From: CAYTCZ01 sp964436315
GTDB taxonomy: Bacteria > Actinomycetota > Thermoleophilia > Gaiellales > Gaiellaceae
Length of the DNA: 28,441 bases
Direction: 5' to 3'
Assembly: GCA_964436315.1 (NCBI GenBank)
Contig: CAYTCZ010000044.1
Location: forward strand, 1 to 28,441
Each line of letters opens with the position of its first letter. The first letter of the stretch is position 1. Shown here piece by piece: positions 15,306 to 23,324 of the stretch. Under the pieces are notes generated by a model. That model was not told where the DNA came from. It was given only the letters and a program-made list of their open reading frames with translations, and searched no databases. The position numbers and the translations under genes are program-made.

Positions 15306-15983
15306 ATGACGCTGCGAATCAATGACGAAGCCCCTGATTTCACCGCCGAGACGACGGAAGGCGAGATCAGGTTTCACGACTGGATCGGCGACGGGTGGGC
15401 GGTCCTGTTTTCGCATCCCAAAGATTTCACGCCCGTCTGCACGACCGAGCTTGGAACGGTGGCCGCGCTGAAGCCCGAGTTCGAGAAGCGCAACTGCAAG
15501 GTCGTCGGGATCAGCGTCGACGGCGTGAGCGACCATGTCGCCTGGTCTCAGGACATCGAGGCGACGCAGGGTCACGCCGTCAACTATCCGCTGATCGGCG
15601 ATCCCAAGCTGGAGATTGTCAAGAAGTACGACATGCTTCCGGCCGACGCAGGCGATACGGCCGAAGGCCGAACGCCGATGGACAACCAGACGGCTCGGAC
15701 CGTCTTCATCATCGGTCCCGACAAGAAGATCAAGGCGACGATCACCTACCCGATGAGCACGGGCCGGAACTTCGCCGAGGTGCTGAGGCTCCTCGACTCA
15801 GTACAACTCACCGCTGAGGAGAAGGTAGCGACCCCAGCCGACTGGCAGGACGGCGACGACGTCGTGATCCTCGCGGCCGTATCCGACGAGGAGGCGAAGG
15901 ACCGGTTCCCGGATGGCTGGGAGGCGCCGCTCCCGTACATGCGGATCGTCCCCCAGCCAAAGAAGAAGGCAGGGGTCACGTAG
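15306..15983 (+). CDS. 1-Cys peroxiredoxin (Prx6-type)
   Basis: A 225-residue thiol peroxidase that reduces H2O2 and organic hydroperoxides in the cytosol. The signature PKDFTPVCTTELG gives the peroxidatic Cys45 with Thr42 and Pro38. The long C-terminal part (from about 165, VATPADWQDGDDVVI and PLPYMRIVPQP) is characteristic of the Prx6 subfamily rather than AhpC. There is no clear resolving Cys in the usual C-terminal position, so an external thiol must reduce it; the divergent redoxin-flavoprotein is a plausible donor (inference). ATG 15306 follows GGGAGG at 15295-15300. Confidence 0.95.
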   Translation: MTLRINDEAPDFTAETTEGEIRFHDWIGDGWAVLFSHPKDFTPVCTTELGTVAALKPEFEKRNCKVVGISVDGVSDHVAWSQDIEATQGHAVNYPLIGDPKLEIVKKYDMLPADAGDTAEGRTPMDNQTARTVFIIGPDKKIKATITYPMSTGRNFAEVLRLLDSVQLTAEEKVATPADWQDGDDVVILAAVSDEEAKDRFPDGWEAPLPYMRIVPQPKKKAGVT

Positions 15984-15996
15984 TCGACGAGGGGCT

Positions 15997-17745
15997 CTAG
16001 TCCAGCCCGGCATCTTCGAGTCGGTCGATGAAGCGCTTCGTCGTCGCCTCGTCGCGATAGGGAAGCTCATCGCGTAATCGGTCGGCGCTCAGGCCGGGGG
16101 CTGTTTCCTGGGCGTGTTTCACCGCCGCGGACGCGTGCCGCGCGCGCCCGAGCGCCGAGTGGGCGGCGGCGAGCGTGAGGAGCGCCTCCGTGTTCTCTTC
16201 GTCTGCGGCCACCACGCCCTCTGCCGTCTCGGCGGCGATCTCGTAGTCCTCGCCGACGAAGTAGGCGTTCGCGAGCACGGATCTGTACCAGTCCGACATC
16301 AGCGGACTCAGCCGAATGGCGCGGTCTGCCAGGTCGACTGCTTCCTCCCACCGGCCCAGATAGCGCATCACGCTGGCGGCCACGCCGCAGGTCAGGTCAC
16401 ACGACGGCCGTTCCGCGGTGGCCTTCGAAGCCATTTCGAGCGCCCCGTCCCAGTCGCGTTCTTGTACGAGGACATGGGCGAGAACAGTATGACCGAGGCC
16501 CGAATCGTCCTTGCGGTCGACCGCGCCCTGCGCAAGCTCTCTCGCACGCGCGAAGTGCTGCTCCGGATCATCGACCGACCCGGTGAGGACGGACCAGAAG
16601 TGGGCCCAGCCGGCAAGCGCATAGCCGATCGGGAAGTCCGGATGTCGATCGATGAGCGCCTCGAAATGCGATCTCGCCCGTGCCATCGAGTCCCGCGTAC
16701 CTTGGGCTACCTGGTGAAGGGCTCGGTACGCGATCTCGACGCTCTCCGGATCCAGTTCTTCGCGGTACGAGCGCGCCAGGTCACCGCCAATCACCTCGAC
16801 GTCGAGCGCCTCGGCGATCTTGGCAACGATGTCGTCCTGGGCAGCGAAGACGTCGCTCAACTCTGCCTCGAACCGATCGGCCCAGACGGTCGCTGAAGTC
16901 TCCGCATCGATGACCTGAGTAAGAACGCGTGCCCGGGAACCGTTCCGCTGGACTGCCCCCTCGAGTACGTATCGAGCGCCCATCTCGTGTCCGATCTGCT
17001 GCGCCGAGTGCACGTTGCCTCGATAGTCGAGTGTCGAGGCGTCACTGATCACCTCGAGGCCCGGGATTGTCACGAGTTCGATGGTCAAAGCCATCATGAG
17101 GCCGTCCGCGAAGTGGTCATCCTCCGGATCTCCCAGGTTGACGAACGGGCTGACTGCGAGCGATGGTAGGTCAGGGGTCGGAATCCGCCGCCGCCACGGC
17201 TTCGAACCCCCGGCGGTCGTCTCGTCATCGACGATCTCGTAGGCCAACACAGGCTCGGGAATGTTCTTCAGTCGTTGTTGACCGAGGGACCGAACTCTTG
17301 TGGGCCAGTCGTCGATCCCCTCGAGCGCAGCGGCCGATGCGCAGATCCCACCCGGCGGGGCGAGGGCCTGCAGCCGCGCCGCGATATTGATCACGTCGCC
17401 AAACCAGCGGTCGTCTTCCACGGAGACAGGACCGTAGTTCACACCGAAACGGAAGTGCATCCTCCGGCCGTCTGGCAGCCGCTCGTTCTCGTTGGCGAGT
17501 TCCCGCTGAATCCCGATCGCCGCGGCGACGCCGGCGGCTCGTGACGGCAGCACGGCGAGGAACTCGTCGCCCACGAAGGAGACCGTCTCGCCGTCGGCCC
17601 GCGTGACGCCTTCCTCGATGATCCGGCGAAACAGTTGGAGTGTGTGATGCGTCTCGATTTCGTTGTCGGCGACGAGCTTGCTGTAGCCGGCGACGTCACC
17701 GTTGATCACAGCGGCGGGCTTCGTCTTTGCGTTCGAACCTGACAT
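15997..17745 (-). CDS. class III adenylate/guanylate cyclase with TolB-like and TPR domains
   Basis: A 582-residue soluble protein. Residues 10-150 are a cyclase catalytic domain with both metal Asp residues (Asp17 in NGDVAGYS, Asp60 in VGDEFLA) and the transition-state pair Asn120/Arg124 (INIAAR), so it is likely active, making cAMP or cGMP. Residues about 195-325 resemble the TolB amino-terminal fold (AVSPFVNLGDPEDDHFADGL, GARYVLEGAVQR), followed by TPR repeats to about 560. This cyclase-TolB-TPR order is common in bacteria and probably integrates protein contacts. Start ATG 17745. It is convergent with the peroxiredoxin gene, 13 bases apart, with no visible terminator between. Confidence 0.93.
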   Translation of the reverse strand: MSGSNAKTKPAAVINGDVAGYSKLVADNEIETHHTLQLFRRIIEEGVTRADGETVSFVGDEFLAVLPSRAAGVAAAIGIQRELANENERLPDGRRMHFRFGVNYGPVSVEDDRWFGDVINIAARLQALAPPGGICASAAALEGIDDWPTRVRSLGQQRLKNIPEPVLAYEIVDDETTAGGSKPWRRRIPTPDLPSLAVSPFVNLGDPEDDHFADGLMMALTIELVTIPGLEVISDASTLDYRGNVHSAQQIGHEMGARYVLEGAVQRNGSRARVLTQVIDAETSATVWADRFEAELSDVFAAQDDIVAKIAEALDVEVIGGDLARSYREELDPESVEIAYRALHQVAQGTRDSMARARSHFEALIDRHPDFPIGYALAGWAHFWSVLTGSVDDPEQHFARARELAQGAVDRKDDSGLGHTVLAHVLVQERDWDGALEMASKATAERPSCDLTCGVAASVMRYLGRWEEAVDLADRAIRLSPLMSDWYRSVLANAYFVGEDYEIAAETAEGVVAADEENTEALLTLAAAHSALGRARHASAAVKHAQETAPGLSADRLRDELPYRDEATTKRFIDRLEDAGLD

Positions 17746-17985
17746 CGTCGTCGAGCCTGACGATAGCGCCCCTCCATCGCCGTTCGGTGCGGCGCCTGAC
17801 GCGTTCTGTTCCGGGCATCGATCTGGGAAAGCTCGAGGAGTTCGACCGTTAGGCGGAGGCGGACGCCGAAGACGTCGTCCCCGACCTCGAGGCGACGACG
17901 ATCTGGGAAGGTCACGGGGTCGAGAACCTCGGCAAGATTGGCCCGTGGACGCTCACCGGGCAGAAGATCGACAAGCCGACGCTGA
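17746..17985. other. 240 bases with no intact gene
   Basis: Between the cyclase start and the TetR-like remnant no reading frame has recognisable protein character throughout. A plus-strand frame reads SVPGIDLGKLEEFDR, then TAG, then a further open stretch; it vaguely recalls the end of an OsmC-like protein, but the match is too weak to name. It is probably decayed coding sequence. The cyclase promoter should also lie here but could not be picked out. Confidence 0.5.
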
Positions 17986-18210
17986 CTACTTCGTGTGGAG
18001 ATCGAAGAGCAGCGTGAGGTAGTGCCGTACGTGCTCGAGCTGCCGACGCATGATCTCAAGGAGCTGCTTCTCGTAGATGAACGACACGTAGAGGCAGCTC
18101 GATTGAACAGAGACGAGCTGGTCGGACGCCTCCTCGAAGAGCCGCACGAAAGCGACGAGCTGCTCGGCGGGATCGTCGGACTCGGCCTCCGCCTTGGCCA
18201 TGAACTCGCG
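17986..18210 (-). pseudogene. C-terminal remnant of a TetR-family regulator
   Basis: About 75 residues on the minus strand resemble the ligand-binding C-terminus of TetR regulators: REFMAKAEAESDDPAEQL, then LVAFVRLFEEASDQL and SCLYVSFIYEKQL. The helix-turn-helix half is absent, because the sequence turns abruptly into a plus-strand FAD oxidase fragment near 18210. The last 24 residues before the TAG at 17988-17986 depart from the TetR pattern, perhaps another junction. Natural rearrangement or misassembly could both explain it. Confidence 0.5.
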
Positions 18211-18679
18211 CAGCCAGCGGCAGTCGCCCGAGTCGCGTCGGCCGCCGACGTATCGGCCGCAATCCGCGTGGCCCGTGACGCCGGGCTCGAGGTTGCCGTC
18301 CGCGGTGGCGGGCACAACGTCGCTGGCTTCGCCACCGTTGACGATGGACTTGTCATCGACTTGTCGCCCATGCCTTCCGCTTCCGTCGATCCAGATGCTG
18401 GACGCGTGGTCGTCGACGGCGGAGCGAGGCTCGGAGATCTCGACGCGGCGACACAGGCTCACGGCCTCGCTGTTCCTGCGGGCGTGGTGAGTGACACCGG
18501 AGTTGCCCGGCTCACACTGAGCGGCGGCGTCGGTTGGCTGCGCCGGAAGTGGGGCCTCACCTCCGGTCATCTTGTGACGGCGGAAATCGTCACCGCGGCT
18601 GGCGAGATCCGGACCGTCGATGAAGAGAGCGATCCGGAGTTGCTCTGGGGTTTGCGTGGCGGCGGCAACTTCGGCGTTG
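18211..18679 (+). pseudogene. FAD-binding oxidoreductase (berberine-bridge/GlcD type), truncated at 5' end and cut by scaffold gap
   Basis: About 155 residues of the FAD-binding domain of an oxygen-dependent FAD-linked oxidoreductase: AAVARVASAADVSAAI, the flavin-linking-type motif VRGGGHNVAG, then LSGGVGWLRRKWGLTSGH and GLRGGGNFGV just before the gap. The usual 50 or so N-terminal residues with the start codon are missing; upstream DNA instead holds an antisense TetR remnant. The C-terminal half is lost in the N run. The family oxidises sugars, alkaloids and other alcohols or amines with covalent FAD. Without its start it is unlikely to be expressed unless the junction is an assembly error. 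Confidence 0.75.
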
Positions 18680-18779
18680 NNNNNNNNNNNNNNNNNNNNN
18701 NNNNNNNNNNNNNNNNNNNNNNNNNNNNNNNNNNNNNNNNNNNNNNNNNNNNNNNNNNNNNNNNNNNNNNNNNNNNNNN
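18680..18779. other. 100-N scaffold gap
   Basis: Exactly 100 N, a placeholder of unknown true length. It separates the FAD oxidase fragment from the methyltransferase fragment, so the missing C-terminus of one and N-terminus of the other may both lie in it. Confidence 0.99.
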
Positions 18780-19238
18780 GCCCGGAACCGTCGTGGTGGC
18801 GTCCGAGCCGAACGAGTTCATGCACCGTGATCTCAAAGAAGTCGCTTCCGCTCACGGGATCGAGCTCGATCTCCGGACACGAGGAGCCGAGGCGATGGAT
18901 CTCCCCGACGCGTCAGAAGAGTTGGTCATCTCGACGCTGACGCTCTGTTCAGTCGACGATCGGGACGCTGCTCTCGAGGAGATTCGTCGGGTTCTCAAGC
19001 CCGGCGAACGGTTCCGGTTCGTCGAGCACATCGCCGCAGAACCGGGCTCGTGGACAGCCCGTTTCCAGCGGCTTCTGCGCCGGCCATGGGCGGCGATCGC
19101 TGATCGCTGCGACCTTCAGGCCGATACCCGGGAGGCGATCATCGCGCCGGCTTCTCTCGCATCGAGACAGAGATCCGAGAGCTCGGTCCGATTGTCGATC
19201 CGAGTCGGCGGACGCTCTTCGGCGTCGCGGTCCGCTGA
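18780..19238 (+). pseudogene. class I SAM-dependent methyltransferase, 5' end in gap, with one frameshift
   Basis: The fragment reads VVASEPNEFMHRDLKE, then DLPDASEELVISTLTLCSVDD and RRVLKPGERFRFVEHIAAEPG, typical of UbiE/phospholipid-type methyltransferases: the acidic end of beta-2 (SEPN), motif II and motif III. At 19144-19149 the frame breaks. The continuation, AGFSRIETEIRELGPIVDPS, followed by RRTLFGVAVR and TGA at 19236-19238, lies in a different frame and is the normal end of the family. One G missing (GCGCC for an expected GCGGCC) would restore it. This could be a sequencing indel or a real mutation. The cofactor-binding Gly motif must be in the gap. The substrate is unknown. Confidence 0.75.
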
Positions 19239-19265
19239 CCTCAACACCCGGCCCGAGATAGGCGG

Positions 19266-19781
19266 TCAGGCAGCTCGGCTCGGTGCACCACCGCGCCGAG
19301 TAATGGCCGCGTTGAGGAGCTGCACCGGCAGGATTGCCCAACGCGGGATCTCGTGGATCAATGCGCGAATATTGCGCGGTTCGAGCGGGGATGAGGTCAC
19401 AACCTCGACTGGGTTGCTGCGTAGTTGCCAGACAAAGATGACCTTCGCCCGTGGTGCGTGCCATCCGGAGGTGACGACGAGCACCTGGGCTGGGGCGACC
19501 CGCCGGACGTCGTCGAGTGCGTTGATCGCGTTGCCCACGGTGGTCCGTGCGTCAGGATCGACAACTACTTCACGCGCCGTGCCGGCCCAGGCCTCCGCCA
19601 TCAACGCGGCCTCCGGACGCGTACCGGGTACGCGGGCCCAGCCCGAGAGCACGACAACGTCGTGCTCCGTGCTGATCTCCGCTGCGTGTCGGAGGCGTGC
19701 GGCCGCGATGGGATGAAGCTTGTCACGGCCGCCATTCGAGTAGCCGAGCACGACGATGACGCGGGAGCGGCCGCCACTCAC
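19266..19781 (-). CDS. YdcF/ElyC-like (DUF218) protein
   Basis: A 171-residue DUF218 protein from GTG 19781-19779. That start overlaps the glycosyltransferase stop as GTGA and is preferred over the in-frame ATG at 19805, which would overlap by 28 bases. The core shows RVIVVLGYSNG, VVLSGWARV, the acidic segment EVVVDPDARTTVGNA and VLVVTSGWHAPRA, matching the family's alternating beta/alpha pattern. Family members (ElyC, SanA, YdcF) act in envelope or undecaprenyl-lipid metabolism, or bind nucleotide cofactors, but have few defined reactions. The N-terminal membrane anchor of SanA/ElyC is absent. Coupling to a polyprenyl-phosphate-type glycosyltransferase supports an envelope role. Confidence 0.85.
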   Translation of the reverse strand: MSGGRSRVIVVLGYSNGGRDKLHPIAAARLRHAAEISTEHDVVVLSGWARVPGTRPEAALMAEAWAGTAREVVVDPDARTTVGNAINALDDVRRVAPAQVLVVTSGWHAPRAKVIFVWQLRSNPVEVVTSSPLEPRNIRALIHEIPRWAILPVQLLNAAITRRGGAPSRAA

Positions 19782-20509
19782 GATTTGTGGCGACGACGCA
19801 GCCACTCGAAGAAGACGAGTGTGCCGGCCACGGTCACGACGAGCTTGGCAGCCTTCTTGCCCTGAAGCTTCGATTCGCCGCTCGCGCGCTCCCGCATGTT
19901 GACCGCGACTTCCTCGACCCGAAGGCCGGCCTCATGGAGTCGCATGAGTGCCTCAACCTCGGGCGCGCCACTGGCGTACGGCTTTGCCATGATCGGCATC
20001 GCCTTCCTGTTGACGGCCGCCATGCCGCTGGTCGGGTCCTTGAAAGGTCGGCCAAGACGAACTTTCATCGCGCTTTGAAGCAGGCCGATGCCGAATCGAC
20101 GAGAGCGGGTTGGCTCGTAACGCTCCTCGTCGTACCCGTCGCCGGCGGCAAAGCGTGAGCCGACGGCGACATCGCACGCATCCGAACGGACGAGATCCAA
20201 GAGTCGGAGTAGCTCCTCGACCGGATGCTGACCGTCGGCGTCGACCCGACCACAGTAGGCATAGTCGCGTTCGTGGGCCTCCCGGTATCCGGCGGCGATT
20301 CCGGCGCGCAGGCCTCGGTTTTCCCCGAAGGAGACGACGTCGGCACCTCCCGACCGGGCCACGTCGGCCGTTCCGTCGGTCGAACCGTCGTCAATAACCA
20401 GGACGTCTGCGTCCGGTAGCTGGTCCGCGAGCTCGGTAAGCACGGCCGGCAGGTTCTTTTCTTCATTCCACGCGGGAATGAAGACGACTGTGCCGCGGGC
20501 AGGTGCCAT
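19778..20509 (-). CDS. glycosyltransferase family 2 (dolichyl/polyprenyl-phosphate mannose synthase-like)
   Basis: A 243-residue GT-A fold enzyme. Motifs: VFIPAWNEEKNL (residues 9-20), VIDDGSTDGT with Asp40-Asp41, the metal-binding DxD as VDADGQH (Asp90, Asp92) and FKDPTSGMAAVNRKA, the conserved acceptor-loop region of DPM1-like enzymes. It lacks the C-terminal TM domain of longer relatives, although the last 25 residues (LVVTVAGTLVFFEWL) contain one short hydrophobic stretch. It probably transfers a sugar from a nucleotide donor to a polyprenyl phosphate or another membrane acceptor. It starts a two-gene operon with the YdcF-like gene, divergent from the arylsulfotransferase gene. Confidence 0.92.
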   Translation of the reverse strand: MAPARGTVVFIPAWNEEKNLPAVLTELADQLPDADVLVIDDGSTDGTADVARSGGADVVSFGENRGLRAGIAAGYREAHERDYAYCGRVDADGQHPVEELLRLLDLVRSDACDVAVGSRFAAGDGYDEERYEPTRSRRFGIGLLQSAMKVRLGRPFKDPTSGMAAVNRKAMPIMAKPYASGAPEVEALMRLHEAGLRVEEVAVNMRERASGESKLQGKKAAKLVVTVAGTLVFFEWLRRRHKS

Positions 20510-20556
20510 CGGCGGAGCTTAGCGTCGAGGGGAGTTCGCCCGAATGCCGCGACTAA

Positions 20557-20581
20557 CTTCGCGGCCGCTTGGCCGTCGAAG
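20557..20581. repeat. bulged hairpin in the divergent intergenic region
   Basis: CTTCG (20557-20561) pairs with CGAAG (20577-20581) and CGGCC (20562-20566) with GGCCG (20571-20575), with one bulged T and a GCTT loop. It lies 30 bases before the arylsulfotransferase start, between divergent genes, so it cannot terminate either; a regulator site or mRNA 5' structure is possible. Confidence 0.45.
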
Positions 20582-20611
20582 TATGTTTAAGCAGCTGGAG
20601 CGAGTGTCCTC

Positions 20612-22255
20612 GTGAGAATGCCTGCAATCTGCGCAGCGGCGGTTGTCGCCGTCGCTCTTTTTGTCGTCGGCTGCGGCGGATCGAGTTCCGCGCGCCCGGG
20701 CTTTGCTGGCGAGCCCGAGCTTACGGTCAGCCCGAATCCAGAGGTCCCCTTGGTGGCGGTCGTGAGTGCCGAGACCGACGAACCGGCTGTCATCGAACTC
20801 ACGATCGACGATGGTGATGCCGAACGCGTCGTCGTCCCGAATCCGACGCCCGGGACCGATCACGAGGTGCCTGTGCTCGGCCTCCGCCCGGATCACGCGT
20901 ACACGATCCGGGTCGCGGCCCTGGACGAGGGTGCTAGCTCGACCGATACGGACTCGGCCGCGGAGCCGGTCGAATTGACGTTCACAACACCACCGCTTCC
21001 GGCCGACTTTCCACCGATCACCGTCACCAAGGCGACCGCCGAGCCCGGAGATCCGAGCATGACGCTCTTCAACATCAGCCTCCTCGAACCAGAGGACCCG
21101 CTTGGCGCCCGTAGTTGGCTGGTCATGCTCGACAGCCAGGGTGAGCTCGTCTGGTACTACGACCCCGGTCACGGCGTGGGTGATGCGCGTCGTATGCAAA
21201 ACGGGAACCTCCTGTTCCTCCACGGTGTTCGAGGCATGCGGGAGATCGACATGCTCGGGAATACGATCGCCGACTGGACAGCGGTCGGCCACAAGGACGA
21301 ATTACCGGACGGTTCCATTCCGGTTGATACCGACTCGTTCCACCACGAGGTCTACGAGTTGCCGGAGGAGGACGAGGCCGACTTCCTCATCCTGTCAAGT
21401 GAGCTCCGCCCATATTCCGACTATCCAACGGACGAAGTGGACACGGGTCAGACAGAGAGTGAAGCCCAGGTTATGGGTGATGTCGTCGTGGCGTTCAAGA
21501 GGGACGGCACGATCGTCCAGGAATGGAGCCTGCTCGACATTCTCGATCCCTACCGGATGAGCTACGACGCTCTGGACGACAGCTGGCAACTCGTGTACGA
21601 GGGTGAGACGCGCGACTGGAGCCACGGCAACGCCGTCATTCCCGATCCGACCGACGGCGGACTCATCGTCTCGCTTCGCAACCAGGATGCGACCGTCAAG
21701 ATCGATCGCGAGACCGGGGAACTCGTCTGGATCCTCGGGCCCCCGGAGCGCTGGGAGGAGCCTTGGAGCGAGGCGCTTCTGACTCCATCCGGAGCGGAGG
21801 GTTACACCGCGTCCGACTTCGAGTGGAGCTTCCACCAGCACGCGCCGATGTTCACCCCGAACGGCGGCGTGCTCCTCTTTGACAACGGCAACGGCCGGGC
21901 CATCCCGCCGGAGCCCGTTCTCGAGCCTCAGGACCGCTACAGCCGGCTCGTGGAGTACGAGATCGACGAAGAGGCGCTCACGATCTCGCAGACCTGGGAT
22001 TACGGCAGTCCAGACGACCGCTGGTACTCGGGAGCTCTCGGAGATGCCGACTACATCGCTGAGACCAACACCGTGCTCGGCGTCGACGGCTTCAAAGGGC
22101 AGGAAGACGGTCCGATCTACGCCCGAGTCTTCGAGGTCACTCGGGACGACCCAGCCGAGATCGTCTTCGAAGTCATCGTCCGTGACGAGAGCACTGAAGA
22201 GCCGGTAGGTTGGATCGTCTACCGGGCCGAGCGCCTGGACTCCATCTACCCGTAA
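20612..22255 (+). CDS. arylsulfotransferase (ASST)-like lipoprotein
   Basis: A 547-residue exported lipoprotein. The signal ends in a lipobox-like VVGC with Cys21, followed by a Ser-rich linker. Residues about 35-130 look like a fibronectin-III-type beta domain ending in VELTFTTPPLP. The rest is a beta-propeller of the arylsulfotransferase family: SFHHEVYELPEED, DWSHGNAVIPD and FEWSFHQHAPMF carry His residues at the positions conserved in that family. ASST enzymes move sulfate from one phenol to another outside the cytoplasm; many actinobacterial members are untested and may be only structural relatives. Start GTG 20612 (or ATG 20618); GGAG at 20597 is a distant ribosome site. It runs divergently from the glycosyltransferase operon. 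Confidence 0.85.
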   Translation: MRMPAICAAAVVAVALFVVGCGGSSSARPGFAGEPELTVSPNPEVPLVAVVSAETDEPAVIELTIDDGDAERVVVPNPTPGTDHEVPVLGLRPDHAYTIRVAALDEGASSTDTDSAAEPVELTFTTPPLPADFPPITVTKATAEPGDPSMTLFNISLLEPEDPLGARSWLVMLDSQGELVWYYDPGHGVGDARRMQNGNLLFLHGVRGMREIDMLGNTIADWTAVGHKDELPDGSIPVDTDSFHHEVYELPEEDEADFLILSSELRPYSDYPTDEVDTGQTESEAQVMGDVVVAFKRDGTIVQEWSLLDILDPYRMSYDALDDSWQLVYEGETRDWSHGNAVIPDPTDGGLIVSLRNQDATVKIDRETGELVWILGPPERWEEPWSEALLTPSGAEGYTASDFEWSFHQHAPMFTPNGGVLLFDNGNGRAIPPEPVLEPQDRYSRLVEYEIDEEALTISQTWDYGSPDDRWYSGALGDADYIAETNTVLGVDGFKGQEDGPIYARVFEVTRDDPAEIVFEVIVRDESTEEPVGWIVYRAERLDSIYP

Positions 22256-22271
22256 AGACACGCGGCGTCGC

Positions 22272-22288
22272 CCTCGTCTCCGACGAGG
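22272..22288 (+). terminator. hairpin after the arylsulfotransferase gene, possible weak terminator
   Basis: CCTCGTC (22272-22278) and GACGAGG (22282-22288) form a perfect 7-bp stem with a 3-base loop, 16 bases after the stop. Only a pyrimidine-mixed tail follows (CCCCGTCTCTG), so it is not a classic T-run terminator. Confidence 0.35.
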
Positions 22289-22329
22289 CCCCGTCTCTGA
22301 CTCGCGCCCGGTCGTCCGACCGCCCGCCC

Positions 22330-22359
22330 TTGACTTCGTGACAAGCAGCACGGAACAAT
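22330..22359 (+). promoter_or_regulatory. probable promoter of the GH25 gene
   Basis: TTGACT (22330-22335, five of six) and AACAAT (22354-22359, four of six) are 18 bases apart, about 55 bases before the ATG. This would make the GH25 gene transcribed on its own and not only from the arylsulfotransferase promoter. Confidence 0.45.
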
Positions 22360-22413
22360 CCTCCTTCTTCCAGTGGCCCTGGGTGGCCGTCAGTCACGGA
22401 GGAGGGCAAGGCG

Positions 22414-23262
22414 ATGGGGATCATCAAGGGGATCGATGTCAGCAACCATCAGGGGATAATCGACTGGGAACGGGTTCGAGCGGACGGAATCCAGTTCGCC
22501 TTCATCAAGGCGACCGAGGGCGTCGGCTTCGTCGACGAGCGAATGAGCGCAAACTCCTCGGGCGCGAAAGCGGCAGGAATACCGCGCGGCTTCTACCACT
22601 ACGGGCGCCCTGACACCCAGGTCGGCCGGTCGGTGGAAACGGCCAGGGACGACGCAGAAGCCGAGGCGGACTTCTTTCTCGCCCATGTCCTTCCAGCAGA
22701 AGGTGACCTCCTGCCTGTCCTCGACCTGGAGGAGCGGGACGTCCGAAAAGACCTCGTGGCGGAATGGGGGAGGGCTTGGCTCCGGCGCGTGGGCGATCGC
22801 ATCGGCGCAAAGCCGATGCTGTATTTCTCACCGAGTTACTGGACCGACGTCGTCGGAAGTCCTTCGGGTTTCGGATCCCACCCGCTGTGGATTGCCCACT
22901 ACGGAGTCTCGTCACCCACGGTACCGAGTCCATTTCGGCGCTACGCCGTGTGGCAGTACACGAGCGAGGGGAGGGTGCCGGGGGTCACGGGCTTCGTGGA
23001 CATGAACCAACTCCACGAGCGCTCCACGGTCGAATCGATCACAGCCGACGGCGCTGGCCCGCCCCCTCCTCCTCAGAACCTCCCAGGTCCTGTGCCGAAG
23101 CCCACGTGGTTCTGGGTCTGGCTCAGGTGGCATTTTGGATTCGCAGAGTTCACGGGACTCAAACGTAATCCGGCTGTCCGCCCAGACGAGGTGCCTGAGC
23201 ATATTCCTCGGTGGGCCTGGGAAGCGGCGCAGAAGATGGACTCCGCGAGAACTCGCGACTAG
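22414..23262 (+). CDS. GH25 lysozyme-like muramidase
   Basis: A 282-residue protein. Residues 1-210 are a GH25 catalytic domain: GIDVSNHQG (6-14, first acidic residue Asp8), FAFIKATEG, RGFYHYGRP, and PVLDLEE (about 102-108) with the DxE catalytic pair, then PLWIAHYG and YAVWQYTSEGRVPGVTGFVDMNQL. GH25 enzymes cleave the MurNAc-GlcNAc bond of peptidoglycan. There is no signal peptide. After a Pro-rich linker (about 213-228) comes a Trp-rich tail (FWVWLRWHF, IPRWAWEAAQKM) unlike common wall-binding repeats. It may be an endolysin-like or non-classically exported protein. ATG 22414 follows GGAGGAG at about 22398-22404. Confidence 0.88.
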   Translation: MGIIKGIDVSNHQGIIDWERVRADGIQFAFIKATEGVGFVDERMSANSSGAKAAGIPRGFYHYGRPDTQVGRSVETARDDAEAEADFFLAHVLPAEGDLLPVLDLEERDVRKDLVAEWGRAWLRRVGDRIGAKPMLYFSPSYWTDVVGSPSGFGSHPLWIAHYGVSSPTVPSPFRRYAVWQYTSEGRVPGVTGFVDMNQLHERSTVESITADGAGPPPPPQNLPGPVPKPTWFWVWLRWHFGFAEFTGLKRNPAVRPDEVPEHIPRWAWEAAQKMDSARTRD

Positions 23263-23324
23263 CAACGCGCCCCGGGGACGAACTGGTCGACCGGAGGTCT
23301 CCCGGAACGCTAGTGTCGTGAGGA

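Noticed and set aside
17860..17885. A second in-frame stop in protein-like sequence (EEFDR-stop-AEADAED) as another recoding site
   Set aside because: The codon is TAG, not TGA, no hairpin was seen and the flanking protein is not recognised; decay is simpler.
17986..18855. A single 289-residue minus-strand protein
   Set aside because: Only its C-terminal 75 residues look like protein; the rest is the antisense of the FAD oxidase and crosses the N gap.
17995..19716. A 573-residue plus-strand protein joining FAD oxidase and methyltransferase
   Set aside because: The join depends on an arbitrary 100-N gap; the 5' part is antisense of the TetR remnant, and the 3' part runs past the methyltransferase frameshift into the antisense of the YdcF gene.
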